This document shows, in pieces, positions 8,701 through 17,216 of a stretch of DNA of 42,843 nt. The position numbers and the translations under genes were made by a program. Below the pieces are notes generated by a model that was not told the origin of the DNA, made no database searches, and saw nothing but the letters and a program-made list of their open reading frames with translations. Origin of the DNA: a virus; IMG/VR virus record IMGVR_UViG_3300027852_000017, positions 1 to 42,843 of that record; one strand, 5' to 3'. Every line of letters begins with the position of its first letter. The stretch's first letter is position 1.

Positions 8701-9119
8701 ATTGTTTTTTTAGCCTCCTTGTAAAAATGCATTGCGACTTTTAATATTGTTTCTATTTTTTGCTGATCGTTCGGTAAAAGTCTCCTTTGAGCAACGCCTA
8801 TCCCTAAATGGTGTATTTTTGCATAATTTTGCCTTGACCTAATTCTTGCCATGGTTTTAGTAGCTTTATGCTCCCATTTTTTTTTCATGTCGCCAGTAAT
8901 ATGAAGAATTTTGCTCTTACCTTTTTTTCTTTTTGATGCAATTGTCGAATGTTTTAGTTTTGTCCATTTTTTACCATCACCAGATAATCGACCTTCTTGC
9001 TCAAAGTTTCTCGATATCCATTTACTAAATTCTGTAACATAAGCAGAGTTTAATTTTTTTTGGTTTTTAATTTTTTTGGTAATCTTTTTAATTTTTTTTT
9101 CATAGGCCGGAATGTCCAT
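8697..9119 (-). CDS. Phage virion morphogenesis protein (Mu gpG / P2 gpS-like)
   Basis: 140 aa, very basic. It shows the pattern of the virion morphogenesis family: W-x-x-L then a Thr and a Lys-rich run (about 45-65), ILHITGDMKKKW (about 70-81), a HHLGIG segment and RRLLP near the C-terminus. In Mu and P2 these proteins complete the head-tail joint or tail. It is followed with a 4-base overlap by the terminator-like gene. Start at 9119 behind GAGGTAGTTATA. Confidence 0.68.
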   Translation of the reverse strand: MDIPAYEKKIKKITKKIKNQKKLNSAYVTEFSKWISRNFEQEGRLSGDGKKWTKLKHSTIASKRKKGKSKILHITGDMKKKWEHKATKTMARIRSRQNYAKIHHLGIGVAQRRLLPNDQQKIETILKVAMHFYKEAKKTI

Positions 9120-9213
9120 TATAACTACCTCGAATCATTATCTTTTCCTGTCAAAAGCTCGTACAGGAGGCTTAAAATCCTCCCATACGATAACATTACT
9201 TTAATCGTGAACA

Positions 9214-9615
9214 TCAATTGTCGGCTAAACTATGACCTTTTTTTTGTCCGATATAACAAAAAGATTGAGGAGGTCTTTTATAACCATAATCGTCTAAACT
9301 TTTGGCAATTTTATATCTTACCGCATTTTTAATCTTAATTGCATTACCTACTTCTTTGTTCTCAAAATACTTCCAGAAAAAAAATTCGGATATACCTGAT
9401 GATTCTTTTGTTGCAGCCCATAATGCTATCAGTCTTTCAGATAATATCCTCTCTACTTCAAACTCACCAATGACCCGCTTATCAGGAAAGCTTGAATATA
9501 CGATAACTATTTTGAACTTTTCAACAGGAACTACTCTTCGATATTCATACAATTTGTTTCCATTGAAAATTTTTTCTGCAAACTCTGGTTTAATCGACAT
9601 TAAAACTTTTTTCAA
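9214..9615 (-). CDS. ASCH/PUA-like domain protein
   Basis: 133 aa. The start is probably TTG at 9615, with GGAG seven bases upstream; an ATG lies five codons in. The sequence follows the pattern of ASCH-type PUA-like proteins: MSIKPEFAEKIFNGNKLYEYRR at the start (key K-P-x-x-A-x-x-I and Y-E-Y-R-R), then a VIGEFEVERI strand, and PPQSFCYI near the end. Such domains bind RNA or modified nucleotides. It is not a structural family, yet it lies among head-tail joining genes, between gp36 and the gpG-like protein. It may be an extra gene carried as a passenger. Confidence 0.7.
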   Translation of the reverse strand: MKKVLMSIKPEFAEKIFNGNKLYEYRRVVPVEKFKIVIVYSSFPDKRVIGEFEVERILSERLIALWAATKESSGISEFFFWKYFENKEVGNAIKIKNAVRYKIAKSLDDYGYKRPPQSFCYIGQKKGHSLADN

Positions 9616-9617
9616 CT

Positions 9618-10076
9618 TTAACTCCTTTCATTTTCCAAATCTTCGATATAATCGGAATCTATACCAGTAAAAGGATTTTCTGTATCAAGCATACTCTCGG
9701 TTGGATGATAATCTTGAGTTGTACTCCACACGCCAAATTTATTTGCCGATTGTTCAATAATTGTCCCCGAACTTGTGACAATTCCTATTTCGCCTTTTTT
9801 AAGCTGTTTGATCCTGTCATATAAAAAATCTTTGAAGGCCATAGCTCTCTCAATATCTTGCCTGATTAAGAGTTTATAGTAGGCCATGTCAATCGCAAGG
9901 TCTTTCACAATAGGAGGTGTATCAGAAAAAGGAGTAGAATACTCAGGTGAAAGAGCAGAGTTTAACTCAATATCGGCATAATCCAATAGACCTGATTTAA
10001 TATTGGTAGGATTTACAGCCCATGTTGAACATATTGGATATCTTAATATAACATCTTCATAGCTTGCGTAACTCAT
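9618..10076 (-). CDS. Head-tail connector, Mu gp36-like (DUF1320)
   Basis: 152 aa, start at 10076 behind AAGGAGAAAAA. It begins MSYASYEDVILRYP, the typical opening of gp36-like connectors. A long helical part follows with a LLDYADIELNSALSPEY segment (about 29-45) and a DLAIDMAYYKLL segment (about 60-71). In Mu-like phages this protein forms a ring between portal and tail. Here it is separated from the capsid gene by an insert of about 4 kb, but it still precedes the gpG-like and tube genes. Confidence 0.72.
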   Translation of the reverse strand: MSYASYEDVILRYPICSTWAVNPTNIKSGLLDYADIELNSALSPEYSTPFSDTPPIVKDLAIDMAYYKLLIRQDIERAMAFKDFLYDRIKQLKKGEIGIVTSSGTIIEQSANKFGVWSTTQDYHPTESMLDTENPFTGIDSDYIEDLENERS

Positions 10077-10099
10077 TTTTTCTCCTTAGAGTTTTCTCA

Positions 10100-13030
10100 T
10101 TAGAAATATTTACTTTCATACACCAATAATTTTTGATCGATTATCAAATTTAAAAGAGCTTTAAGGTCTGATTTGTCTGCAAACATTGATTCTATTGTTG
10201 TTTGGGAGCTTTTATCTTTATTTGCTTTACTTAAATACTCTATATCGATTTTAGTTACAATGCCAAAACCTTTAGTCAGGAACATTGATGATTCGGAGTA
10301 ATATTCCAAAGCATTTATAACATTTCTTATATTTTCTTCTTTGATAAATTCCAGAAAAGTGTTTCTGATTGTTATGGCTTTTTCAATGATACTTTTTGAA
10401 ACGACTCTTTTTTTCTCATACTCATATTTATTTAAATGCGCAAGGTCTCTGACGTATAAAAATCTGCCCAAAGTTCTTTCCGGATATTTTTCATGGTCTC
10501 TTTGCATTAAAGGCCAGTTACGTTTAAATCTTTCACGCCTAATTTTTTCAGTAGCATACCCAATATGCATAATATGAACATCTTGTAATACTTTAATATT
10601 GCCGACACCTTCATTTAAACTTGTCTCAGGATGCTCATGCACCATGCCAAAGAATTTAACACCTCTTCTATTTCTGAATATTCTGACAGGGTAATCGGTT
10701 TTATAAAGAGCGGCCGGCTCTACTGCATAATGATGCTGTGGCACGCTATATCCGTCATAAAGATTTTTCTTTAAATATTTTTTAAGATTATAATCCATTT
10801 CGATAGTTTCGTCACCATCTATCCACAATATCCAATCCATAGATGCTCTTTCTACAGTAAGATTTCTTGCAGCATCAAAGCCGATTTCGATAGGAGACTT
10901 TATTGTAAAATATTTTATATTTACACCCTCCTCCATAATCATTTTTACTATAGTATCAATAGTAAAATCTGTAGTAGTTCTGTCGACTCCGATAATTATT
11001 TCATCGGCAATGTTTTTAAGTTTATCAATACAATTACGTATTTTTGCCTCTTCGTTTTTGACAATCATGCACACGCTCAAGGTCTCCTGGGGATCTTGAT
11101 TGTATCTTTTTTTATTTATATCATGGACAACAACATCTTTTTGGTTAGGTTGAAATGTTGCCAAATAATGCCCGTAAAGGTTATCGGCTGGATGGGGGAT
11201 AGTAAATACTTTAAGATTGTCTTGTGTCCCTAACATTTCGATAATATCCTGTTTTTCAAAATGCCAAATATGCGCCCTGCACCAATCAGGGTTGTCATTA
11301 TACCCTATTGCTTCCCATGCCCCATAAGGTGTAGTTATTATAACCATGCCCCCTGGGTTAACATGTTTTTTTAATGTGTTTATAATTTCAGTTGGATTTG
11401 GGACATGCTCAAGAACTTCGCCCATTATTAAGATATCAACTTTTGGTATTGGAGGTAAATCATCATATTCTGCTTCAAAGAAAGATATATCTTTATCAGG
11501 ATAAGAAACGTTCTTCCATTTTTTAGCAGCCTTGATGTTCTCTGATGAGATATCTATTCCAATGTACTTTTTTATAGTGTTTTCTGGTAAATACTTTTCC
11601 AAATTCATAGCATAATGGCCATGAGCGCAACCATAATCAAGGATAGATATTGGTTGGTCTCTATCTTGGCTCATACGATAAACCATATTAAGACATGCCT
11701 TAAAACGATTGCAGGATGAAATGTCTTCTGCCTCATATTCAATACCTCTGCTTTTTTCATATTCATAAAAACGCTGATAATGTTTTTTATAATCTCCATC
11801 AAAAACAAAACCATATTTGTTCTGGAATTTTGGATCAACATTTAAAATGTCTTCCAAATGCGTAGTATTTATTAGAGGTATAATATCACTGTTATGGATC
11901 ATATGTTTAATGAAAGCTGTTTGAGAATTTTTACCCTCAAATATTTTAAATATTCTTTTTTCCCAATCAAAAGCAATATCATCCCATGCCTGTTTTTTGG
12001 CTAAAGCTTTTTTATGGAGTGCATTCCAAATTCTGTCATCATTACATATATTCTCAATTGTTACTGTGAGAAAAGGCTCATCTATTTCGTCATCTTTCCT
12101 TAACCTTAATAATGTCGCCCCTGCATCTTTCATTGTTTCAGGCAATGCCCCAGTTTGGAAACCAACAAAAGGCGTGCCACATGCATTTGCCTCAAGACTT
12201 AACATGTTACTGGTATCTTCAAAAGTTGTCGGATGAACCACAAGCATACACTTGCTCATCTTTTTGTTTAATTCTTTTTTTGATAAATGGCCAAGTATTT
12301 CGACATTTGGTAAAATATTACATCTATGGTACAGCTCATCATAATATGGTTTCATTTGTGCTGTGACATTTTCGTACGAACAAACATATAATTTATGTTC
12401 TGGAAGTTTCTCCATTATTCCACCAACTTTAACAAGGTTTTCCAAACCACGCTCAGGCCTTGATGCAAATATTAATGAATTTTTCTCTCTCTCTTTATAA
12501 GGAGTATCTTTAATTTTATCAAAAATAGAATAATCTACCCCATTTTTGGTAACGTAGATAGAGTCAAGAGGTATATTATATGTCTCGTGAACTTGCTTCT
12601 TATGCCAATCGGAAACGGTAAAAACTTCGTCTATGTTCATGAAATGACGGTCGTCTTTCGCTCTAATAACAGCTATATCATGCAGCCACCAGATTTTTAC
12701 TTTAGCATTGATCCAGTCATCGAGAAAAGCTTGTCTGTGTCTCTGGATAATACATACATCATGCGGCGCATAAGCCGTTTTATGGAATATTTCTCCAAGA
12801 GGATACTCTTCGGATATTTCTCCACAATAGAAATATGATACATTGCTTGATGTTCTTTGCCGTTCATCCTTCGTGAAGACTCTAACAGTGTGGCCTCTCT
12901 TAGATAGCTTCTCGGCCATATAATATCCGGCCGTTTCGCTTCCTCCCAACCCTTCCTCTTTAAGAGTTTTCCCGTCAAAAGGTAACCCGCCAACATGAAA
13001 GATTATGTCTAACTTTGTTTTATTTTCCAT
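10100..13030 (-). CDS. Three-domain glycosyltransferase-methyltransferase-glycosyltransferase
   Basis: 976 aa, start at 13030 behind GGGGAG. Residues 1-370 are a GT4-like, GT-B fold glycosyltransferase: GGSETAG at 29-35, an ASRPERGLENL segment at 189-199, and EDTSNMLSLEANACGTP at 271-287, the region of the E-x7-E signature. Residues 440-625 are a class I SAM methyltransferase with motif I ILDYGCAHG at 463-471, an acidic motif II, and GEVLEHVPNP at 537-546. Residues 650-970 are a GT2, GT-A fold glycosyltransferase: LSVCMIVKNEE at 651-661 and WIDGDE at 736-741, where the D-x-D pair binds the metal and sugar nucleotide. It probably decorates a virion protein or host glycan. It lies in the insert between capsid and connector genes. 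The target is unknown. Confidence 0.85.
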   Translation of the reverse strand: MENKTKLDIIFHVGGLPFDGKTLKEEGLGGSETAGYYMAEKLSKRGHTVRVFTKDERQRTSSNVSYFYCGEISEEYPLGEIFHKTAYAPHDVCIIQRHRQAFLDDWINAKVKIWWLHDIAVIRAKDDRHFMNIDEVFTVSDWHKKQVHETYNIPLDSIYVTKNGVDYSIFDKIKDTPYKEREKNSLIFASRPERGLENLVKVGGIMEKLPEHKLYVCSYENVTAQMKPYYDELYHRCNILPNVEILGHLSKKELNKKMSKCMLVVHPTTFEDTSNMLSLEANACGTPFVGFQTGALPETMKDAGATLLRLRKDDEIDEPFLTVTIENICNDDRIWNALHKKALAKKQAWDDIAFDWEKRIFKIFEGKNSQTAFIKHMIHNSDIIPLINTTHLEDILNVDPKFQNKYGFVFDGDYKKHYQRFYEYEKSRGIEYEAEDISSCNRFKACLNMVYRMSQDRDQPISILDYGCAHGHYAMNLEKYLPENTIKKYIGIDISSENIKAAKKWKNVSYPDKDISFFEAEYDDLPPIPKVDILIMGEVLEHVPNPTEIINTLKKHVNPGGMVIITTPYGAWEAIGYNDNPDWCRAHIWHFEKQDIIEMLGTQDNLKVFTIPHPADNLYGHYLATFQPNQKDVVVHDINKKRYNQDPQETLSVCMIVKNEEAKIRNCIDKLKNIADEIIIGVDRTTTDFTIDTIVKMIMEEGVNIKYFTIKSPIEIGFDAARNLTVERASMDWILWIDGDETIEMDYNLKKYLKKNLYDGYSVPQHHYAVEPAALYKTDYPVRIFRNRRGVKFFGMVHEHPETSLNEGVGNIKVLQDVHIMHIGYATEKIRRERFKRNWPLMQRDHEKYPERTLGRFLYVRDLAHLNKYEYEKKRVVSKSIIEKAITIRNTFLEFIKEENIRNVINALEYYSESSMFLTKGFGIVTKIDIEYLSKANKDKSSQTTIESMFADKSDLKALLNLIIDQKLLVYESKYF

Positions 13031-13065
13031 TTTTTTTTACTCTCCCCTCGTTTTTGTTGTTATTT

Positions 13066-13227
13066 TTAATCTATCGGATAATTTTTTTCTTCATATTTAA
13101 TGACAAGCTCAATTAACAATGCAAGATCTTCCATCCCTTGCGTTCCCATTTTGCTATCCCATAGGTCATCAATCTTTATTAGTGCCTGTTCATAATCGTT
13201 TTCATTTTCAATAGTATAAGCTTCCAT
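13066..13227 (-). CDS. HigA antitoxin N-domain-like small protein
   Basis: 53 aa, preceded by AGAGGTACAA. The pattern DYEQALIKIDDLWDSKMGT followed by LLIELVIKYEEKNYPID matches the N-terminal region of HigA-type antitoxins (COG5499 type: YEQAL..I..LWD...GT....L..L...IE.YE...YPI). A full HigA would continue with a helix-turn-helix domain, but this frame ends here, and no HigB toxin is seen next to it. It is therefore an orphan N-domain that could bind a host toxin or partner. It sits between the Rha gene and the glycosyltransferase gene. Confidence 0.7.
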   Translation of the reverse strand: MEAYTIENENDYEQALIKIDDLWDSKMGTQGMEDLALLIELVIKYEEKNYPID

Positions 13228-13256
13228 TTGTACCTCTTATTATTTTTTATCAAAAA

Positions 13257-13952
13257 TTATCCGCAATTGCCGTGTTTTGGCTTACAATAGTTGTCAATAA
13301 AATTTATTAAGCATAATTGTGTATACAGCATTTTTAATTCTATATCTTTTCTTTCATGAAAATCCATCAATTTAAAAACTCCGCTAATAATTGGAATATA
13401 ATATTGAGTAGGAGTATCCCCAAATCCGCCACCGATTTTTCTCGATATACATTTTTCTTTTGATATTTTTGAACAAAGTTTTCCGATTTTTGATTTAGGC
13501 CAAAATGTTGATTTGATATTTTTGTCATCACAATATTGTGATATGGACGAGTATTCGGTCAGGGTTAACATTTTTTGTCTTACGGTCGCCAACGTTCTAC
13601 TCATTGCCGTAAGCTTTAATTGAGTTTTTTCATAGGACTCTTCTTTGATAATTTTTTCCATTTCGTTGAAAGTTTCAATATATTTAATCTTTAGCCCCAT
13701 AGCCTTCTTGCCAGTATACCCCATGGCAAGAATTGTAAGACCGTCTTTAGTCAATTCGTACATCGGTCTTTTTTCACCTTTGGCATCTTTATATTCAACC
13801 AGTCCAAAATTGGACTTATTAAAGCCTTCTGGTATTTTAAGAGCTTTGATATCTCTTAGAACATGTTTATGTTCTTTCCCAAACACCTCAGCCACTTTCA
13901 AACTCGTTGTTCTCGGCTCTAAACCTTTAATCGTTATTGCGTTTTCAATCAT
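13257..13952 (-). CDS. Rha family regulatory protein
   Basis: 231 aa, start at 13952 behind GAGGAG. Residues 1-100 are a Rha domain: LKVAEVFGKEHKHVLRDI at about 19-36, then RPMYELTKDGLTILAMGYTG and a FNEME helix. A C-terminal domain follows, with FWPKSKIGKL and an IISGVFKLMDF segment that differs from the other Rha copies. Rha proteins are phage regulators seen in lambdoid and related phages, often treated as antirepressor-like. This copy is in the late half in a separately promoted block. Four other Rha-type genes lie between 33 and 40 kb. Confidence 0.82.
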   Translation of the reverse strand: MIENAITIKGLEPRTTSLKVAEVFGKEHKHVLRDIKALKIPEGFNKSNFGLVEYKDAKGEKRPMYELTKDGLTILAMGYTGKKAMGLKIKYIETFNEMEKIIKEESYEKTQLKLTAMSRTLATVRQKMLTLTEYSSISQYCDDKNIKSTFWPKSKIGKLCSKISKEKCISRKIGGGFGDTPTQYYIPIISGVFKLMDFHERKDIELKMLYTQLCLINFIDNYCKPKHGNCG

Positions 13953-13976
13953 TCATCTCTCCTCTAAATGATATGT

Positions 13977-14186
13977 TTAAAAATTAATTTCTTTTTTTAC
14001 TTCTTTGGGTATGTCTTTTCCTACACTAAGAACATCTTCAATCTTTTTTGTCTGGAGAACATCTTTAATCTTTTTTACAGGTTTTTTTACAGATTTTTTT
14101 TCAGGTTTTGATGGTAAACCAAACTTTTTTCTTTCTTCTTCTGTAGGTTCTATTAAACCTTGTAAAATGGCATCGTCACGCAACAT
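13977..14186 (-). CDS. Small lysine-rich protein, unknown
   Basis: 69 aa. I choose the ATG at 14186 because GGAAGGAG lies five bases upstream; the longer frame from 14201 has no site. It begins MLRDDAILQGLIEPTEEERK, and then a Lys/Pro/Val-rich middle repeats KKP and KKI with two similar KIEDVL/KIKDVL segments. It is the first gene after the capsid terminator and its new promoter. No family is recognised; the basic, low-complexity nature could suit nucleic-acid or capsid binding. Confidence 0.6.
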   Translation of the reverse strand: MLRDDAILQGLIEPTEEERKKFGLPSKPEKKSVKKPVKKIKDVLQTKKIEDVLSVGKDIPKEVKKEINF

Positions 14187-14232
14187 AATAACTCCTTCCA
14201 TATAATTATTTTTTTGACATTATTCGACTTTT

Positions 14233-14261
14233 ATCATAGCATAAATAAAGCAAAATGTCAA
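14233..14261 (-). promoter_or_regulatory. Sigma70-type promoter for the insert behind the capsid gene
   Basis: Minus strand -35 TTGACA (14261-14256), 17-bp spacer, -10 TATGAT (14238-14233). It is preceded by the partial conserved block AAACCC. It lies between the capsid terminator and the small basic gene, so the insert can be transcribed apart from the late operon. Confidence 0.72.
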
Positions 14262-14275
14262 GGGTTTAAGTAATT

Positions 14276-14349
14276 TATCAAAAAAAAAGCAAGCCATAAT
14301 AAGATAGCAAAGTGGAGGAGAGGTCACTTTGAATTAAAATGGCTTGCTC
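14276..14349 (-). terminator. Bipartite hairpin terminator after the major capsid gene
   Basis: On the minus strand AGCAAGCCAT pairs with ATGGCTTGCT, and inside it CAAAGTG pairs with CACTTTG around a pyrimidine-rich loop. Eight to nine T residues follow. The long two-level stem right after the capsid stop codon fits a rho-independent terminator or an mRNA 3'-end stabiliser for this high-level gene. Confidence 0.78.
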
Positions 14350-14364
14350 ATGAAACATACATAT

Positions 14365-15330
14365 TTAAACTGAGGTTACATGTGTAAGCAAAAACCCCAA
14401 ATTAGCACTGGTTATTTTCTCGTCCTGATAATATCCGAGCTCTATCTCTTCGGCCTTTGTTTTTTGGTCAAAAGGATGTATTTCTGCTTGCATATTAGGT
14501 AAACCACCAGCCGCCCATCTGAAAGAATACATAAAGCTTGGCTCTTCAATAGAAGGTGTAAGCGGCGCAAAATAAACAAGGACATAATCAGACCACAGCC
14601 TTGACAGAGAGGCATCAAGACCCTCCTGAGCTGTGTTCCTCCACGCTTTACCAACAACAAACCTATCAAGATCAAAGATTGTTTTCATATTATCATGAGA
14701 GGCGTATCTTGTTTTTGGTGCGTTTCCTGAACTTCCATGGATAACTTCCATAACGTCCTCGTGTTGTCTAAAGTTTGTCCAAGCAAGATCACTCATAAGG
14801 ATGCTATTAGGTTTATACCCTGTAAGACCTTCTACATTGTCAATTGCAGTCCATATGTCACTAATAGGTGCTGAATAACCGTTCCTATGTTCTATCCAAT
14901 CTGAATCTATTGTAGAATAACTCCCAATATTACTACCTGACGTGCATTTGTCAGCAAGCCTTTTTTCCCACCCCAACATGAGTTTTGATTTAAGGTATTT
15001 AGCTCGCCCACCTCTAAGTTCAGTAGCATACGCTGCATCCATATTTACTCTATCTTCGAGTGTAAGAGGCGTTTTCAAGGCATAATTTTGTGCAAAATAA
15101 GTTTCAGACGAAACATTTCTTGTTATAACGTTGGCCTCTGTTGCAGGCGACCTTTTATCGTCCTCTACTCTGAATGCATCCGCCTGTGACCAAACAAGAT
15201 AACTATCAGCCTGTTTTTGTACTGGAACGACTGGCGCTATTTGATCCGCAATCATCCCGTTTGGTCGATACTGCATTGCTATCCTCGAAAGAGGTATATT
15301 AACGTGCAAACCTTTTCCTAAAGTTGTCAT
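14365..15330 (-). CDS. Major capsid protein
   Basis: 321 aa, start at 15330 behind AAAGGAG. It is full-length with no signal peptide and reads like an HK97-fold capsid protein of Mu-like/encapsulated type. It has an N-arm (residues 1-60), then SETYFAQNYALKTPLTLEDRV at about 91-111 leading to a long helix with ELRGGRAKYLKSKLMLGWEK (about 121-140). A TGYKPNSILMSDLAWTNFRQ segment (about 172-191) follows, and then a strand-rich C-terminus. Order protease, decoration, capsid and the strong terminator right after the stop codon fit the most highly expressed virion gene. Residue ranges are approximate. Confidence 0.8.
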   Translation of the reverse strand: MTTLGKGLHVNIPLSRIAMQYRPNGMIADQIAPVVPVQKQADSYLVWSQADAFRVEDDKRSPATEANVITRNVSSETYFAQNYALKTPLTLEDRVNMDAAYATELRGGRAKYLKSKLMLGWEKRLADKCTSGSNIGSYSTIDSDWIEHRNGYSAPISDIWTAIDNVEGLTGYKPNSILMSDLAWTNFRQHEDVMEVIHGSSGNAPKTRYASHDNMKTIFDLDRFVVGKAWRNTAQEGLDASLSRLWSDYVLVYFAPLTPSIEEPSFMYSFRWAAGGLPNMQAEIHPFDQKTKAEEIELGYYQDEKITSANLGFLLTHVTSV

Positions 15331-15360
15331 TATTTACTCCTTTTTTTATGTTATTTTTTT

Positions 15361-16359
15361 TTAATTTTTTAATTTAGTTCTACCTAAAAGAACATGCTTT
15401 GGCCTTGGAATAACAGCTTTTATAGGCTTTGCTACACCATAAGACCAATCTAAATTATTTTCAAGACCTACTGTTATACATTTTTCCGGCCAAATTGTTT
15501 CCTTTAAGCTTGATGTCGTGTATCTCATTTCTTTGTTGAACACTTCTGTGAAATTTTGGTCGACTTGCATAGGATCACTTGACGGCATTTTGTCATAGCA
15601 ATATTCAATAATTTCTCTCTCTGGGTTTAAAACAATGATTTCAACAGCTCTTTTTTTCCCACTTTCAAGAAGGTAAAAACCATCATTATCAGAAAGAACA
15701 TTGCCAAAAGGATGTTGGACTAAAAGAGGTTTCCCTCCGTTACCAAAACAAACATGGTCTGGAGCGCAACTTTTAGCTATCTCTTCCCTTGTAGCTTTAT
15801 CCCTTAGTATAAAAATCCAGTAAATTTCGCCTGATGATGTATGATAAGTAGAGTTTACGTATGCGTATATTGCACCGATAGTATTTTTCATCCATAATCT
15901 TGTGACATAAACAGCCCCCGTAGCAACGCTTGGATTTATATACACCTCAAAAGGTTGTGCGCATTTAATGGATGGGTAATGAGAAAATGTTCCTCCTGGG
16001 AGCGTAAATGATACACCTGTCAACCCTATGACAGATTGCTCAGTAGTGCTTGTGCCTAATTGTGCTTGCTTTACGTCACCATCCTTTATTTTGGCTGAAG
16101 TTACAGCATCGTCTGCTATTTTAGTCTCTGTCACCGCACTTGTACCTATCTTAGCAGCCGTGACTGCACCCGTCCCTATTTTGTCGGCCGTGACTGCACC
16201 CGTTGCAAACATTGCCTCAGCAATATAACCATTTGCAAGCACTGGAGCGCCGGAATCTTTAGCGAAAGCAGCCGCAATATTATCTCTCAGGTTTTGCATC
16301 TGGGTTGAGGTTAATTTCGTACCATACCCAAAAGCCGCGTTTAAGTTTACCCATGCCAT
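15361..16359 (-). CDS. Fibre-like protein inside the capsid locus
   Basis: 332 aa, start at 16359. Its first 45 residues (MAWVNLNAAFGYGTKLTSTQ and the LRDNIAAAFAKDSGAP segment) closely match the tail-locus fibre at 1226-2389. A short array of ten-residue units (TGAVTADKIG type) follows at about 45-95. The C-terminal domain shares APDHVCFGNGGKP, VQHPF and an end in TKLKN with the paralogue. It lies between decoration proteins and the capsid protein, not in the tail cluster, so it may be a head fibre or capsid-surface appendage. Alternatively it could be a duplicated tail fibre that moved. Confidence 0.68.
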   Translation of the reverse strand: MAWVNLNAAFGYGTKLTSTQMQNLRDNIAAAFAKDSGAPVLANGYIAEAMFATGAVTADKIGTGAVTAAKIGTSAVTETKIADDAVTSAKIKDGDVKQAQLGTSTTEQSVIGLTGVSFTLPGGTFSHYPSIKCAQPFEVYINPSVATGAVYVTRLWMKNTIGAIYAYVNSTYHTSSGEIYWIFILRDKATREEIAKSCAPDHVCFGNGGKPLLVQHPFGNVLSDNDGFYLLESGKKRAVEIIVLNPEREIIEYCYDKMPSSDPMQVDQNFTEVFNKEMRYTTSSLKETIWPEKCITVGLENNLDWSYGVAKPIKAVIPRPKHVLLGRTKLKN

Positions 16360-16384
16360 ATTTTATACCTCTTTGTATTTTTTT

Positions 16385-16741
16385 TTACATTGAAGTAGTG
16401 ACGGAAAAATTAAAAAGCCCTACACCTGTCCCGCCAGAAGACACATCGGCCTTTGCTTTCCCTACGAGCCCTGTGCCGGCCGTAGCTGTAATAAGCCATC
16501 CTGATGTAGTAACTGTCAAAGGATCACCGGCCGATACAGCATCACCGGCTGAAAAGCTTAATTCTCCGACAACTCCAATAACGGCTGTACCTGAGGTTGT
16601 TACAGAGTTATATAAAATGCCGCTTGCTTCAATTCCATCGTTAGCTAATTTACTATCAACGAAGGCGAAAGCTTTGTAAAGAGTTGTTGCAGCGCTTAGG
16701 TCTTCGGCTGTAGCCTGTGTCGTTTTAATAGGCCTTCCCAT
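16385..16741 (-). CDS. Capsid decoration protein, second copy (DUF2190-like)
   Basis: 118 aa, start at 16741 with AGGAGG upstream. It is rich in Gly, Thr, Ala and Val, all-beta, with the segments SAGDAVSAGDPLTVTTSGW and a GTGVGLFNF end typical of DUF2190 capsid decoration proteins. It shares its layout with the upstream gene: TTQATAEDLSA versus TTIAAGEDLSA, an ILYN segment, then TTSGWL. Such trimers sit on the capsid surface and stabilise it. Confidence 0.68.
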   Translation of the reverse strand: MGRPIKTTQATAEDLSAATTLYKAFAFVDSKLANDGIEASGILYNSVTTSGTAVIGVVGELSFSAGDAVSAGDPLTVTTSGWLITATAGTGLVGKAKADVSSGGTGVGLFNFSVTTSM

Positions 16742-16786
16742 TTAAAAAACCTCCTATAACTGATTTAATCTGTTGTTAATTTATTT

Positions 16787-17155
16787 CTATAAACTACTTA
16801 CCTGGTGAACAGGGTTAGAAAAGTCAAAAAGTCCCATGCCTACAGCACCCGAAGAAACGGTCGTTTTTGACCTTCCAATTGACACACTTCCAGAAGCGCA
16901 AGTAGTAAGCCATCCTGATGTAGTTACAGTTAATTTCGCTCCGACACTTATGGCTGCTCCGGCTGCATATCTCATTTCACCTAAAAAACCGAGTGTTGCG
17001 TGCTGTGTATCGTCAGGATCATTATAAAGTATGCCTCCAGCTTCAAGCCCATTTGCTGCTAATTGCCCGTCATCAAGAGCGACTGCATGATACAAACAAG
17101 TTGATGCACTAAGGTCTTCACCCGCCGCTATCGTGGTTTTAACGTTTTTACTCAT
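16787..17155 (-). CDS. Capsid decoration protein, first copy (DUF2190-like)
   Basis: 122 aa from the ATG at 17155; the upstream GTG at 17164 overlaps the GGGAG site and is less likely. It opens MSKNVKTTIAAGEDLSAST and has the same block order as the next gene: ILYN, RYAAGAAISVGAKLTVTTSGW, and GMGLFDFSN. Two tandem diverged copies suggest two decoration proteins or a hetero-trimer on the capsid. Confidence 0.66.
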   Translation of the reverse strand: MSKNVKTTIAAGEDLSASTCLYHAVALDDGQLAANGLEAGGILYNDPDDTQHATLGFLGEMRYAAGAAISVGAKLTVTTSGWLTTCASGSVSIGRSKTTVSSGAVGMGLFDFSNPVHQVSSL

Positions 17156-17216
17156 ATCTTTCACTCCCTTTTATATTGAAAATTTATTGTTAATTTATTT
17201 TTTTTTATTAAAAATA

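Noticed and set aside
9120-9213. TTGACA in the gap before the gpG-like gene, as a promoter
   Set aside because: No -10 box at 16-18 bp; the flanking AAAAACCC block is absent.
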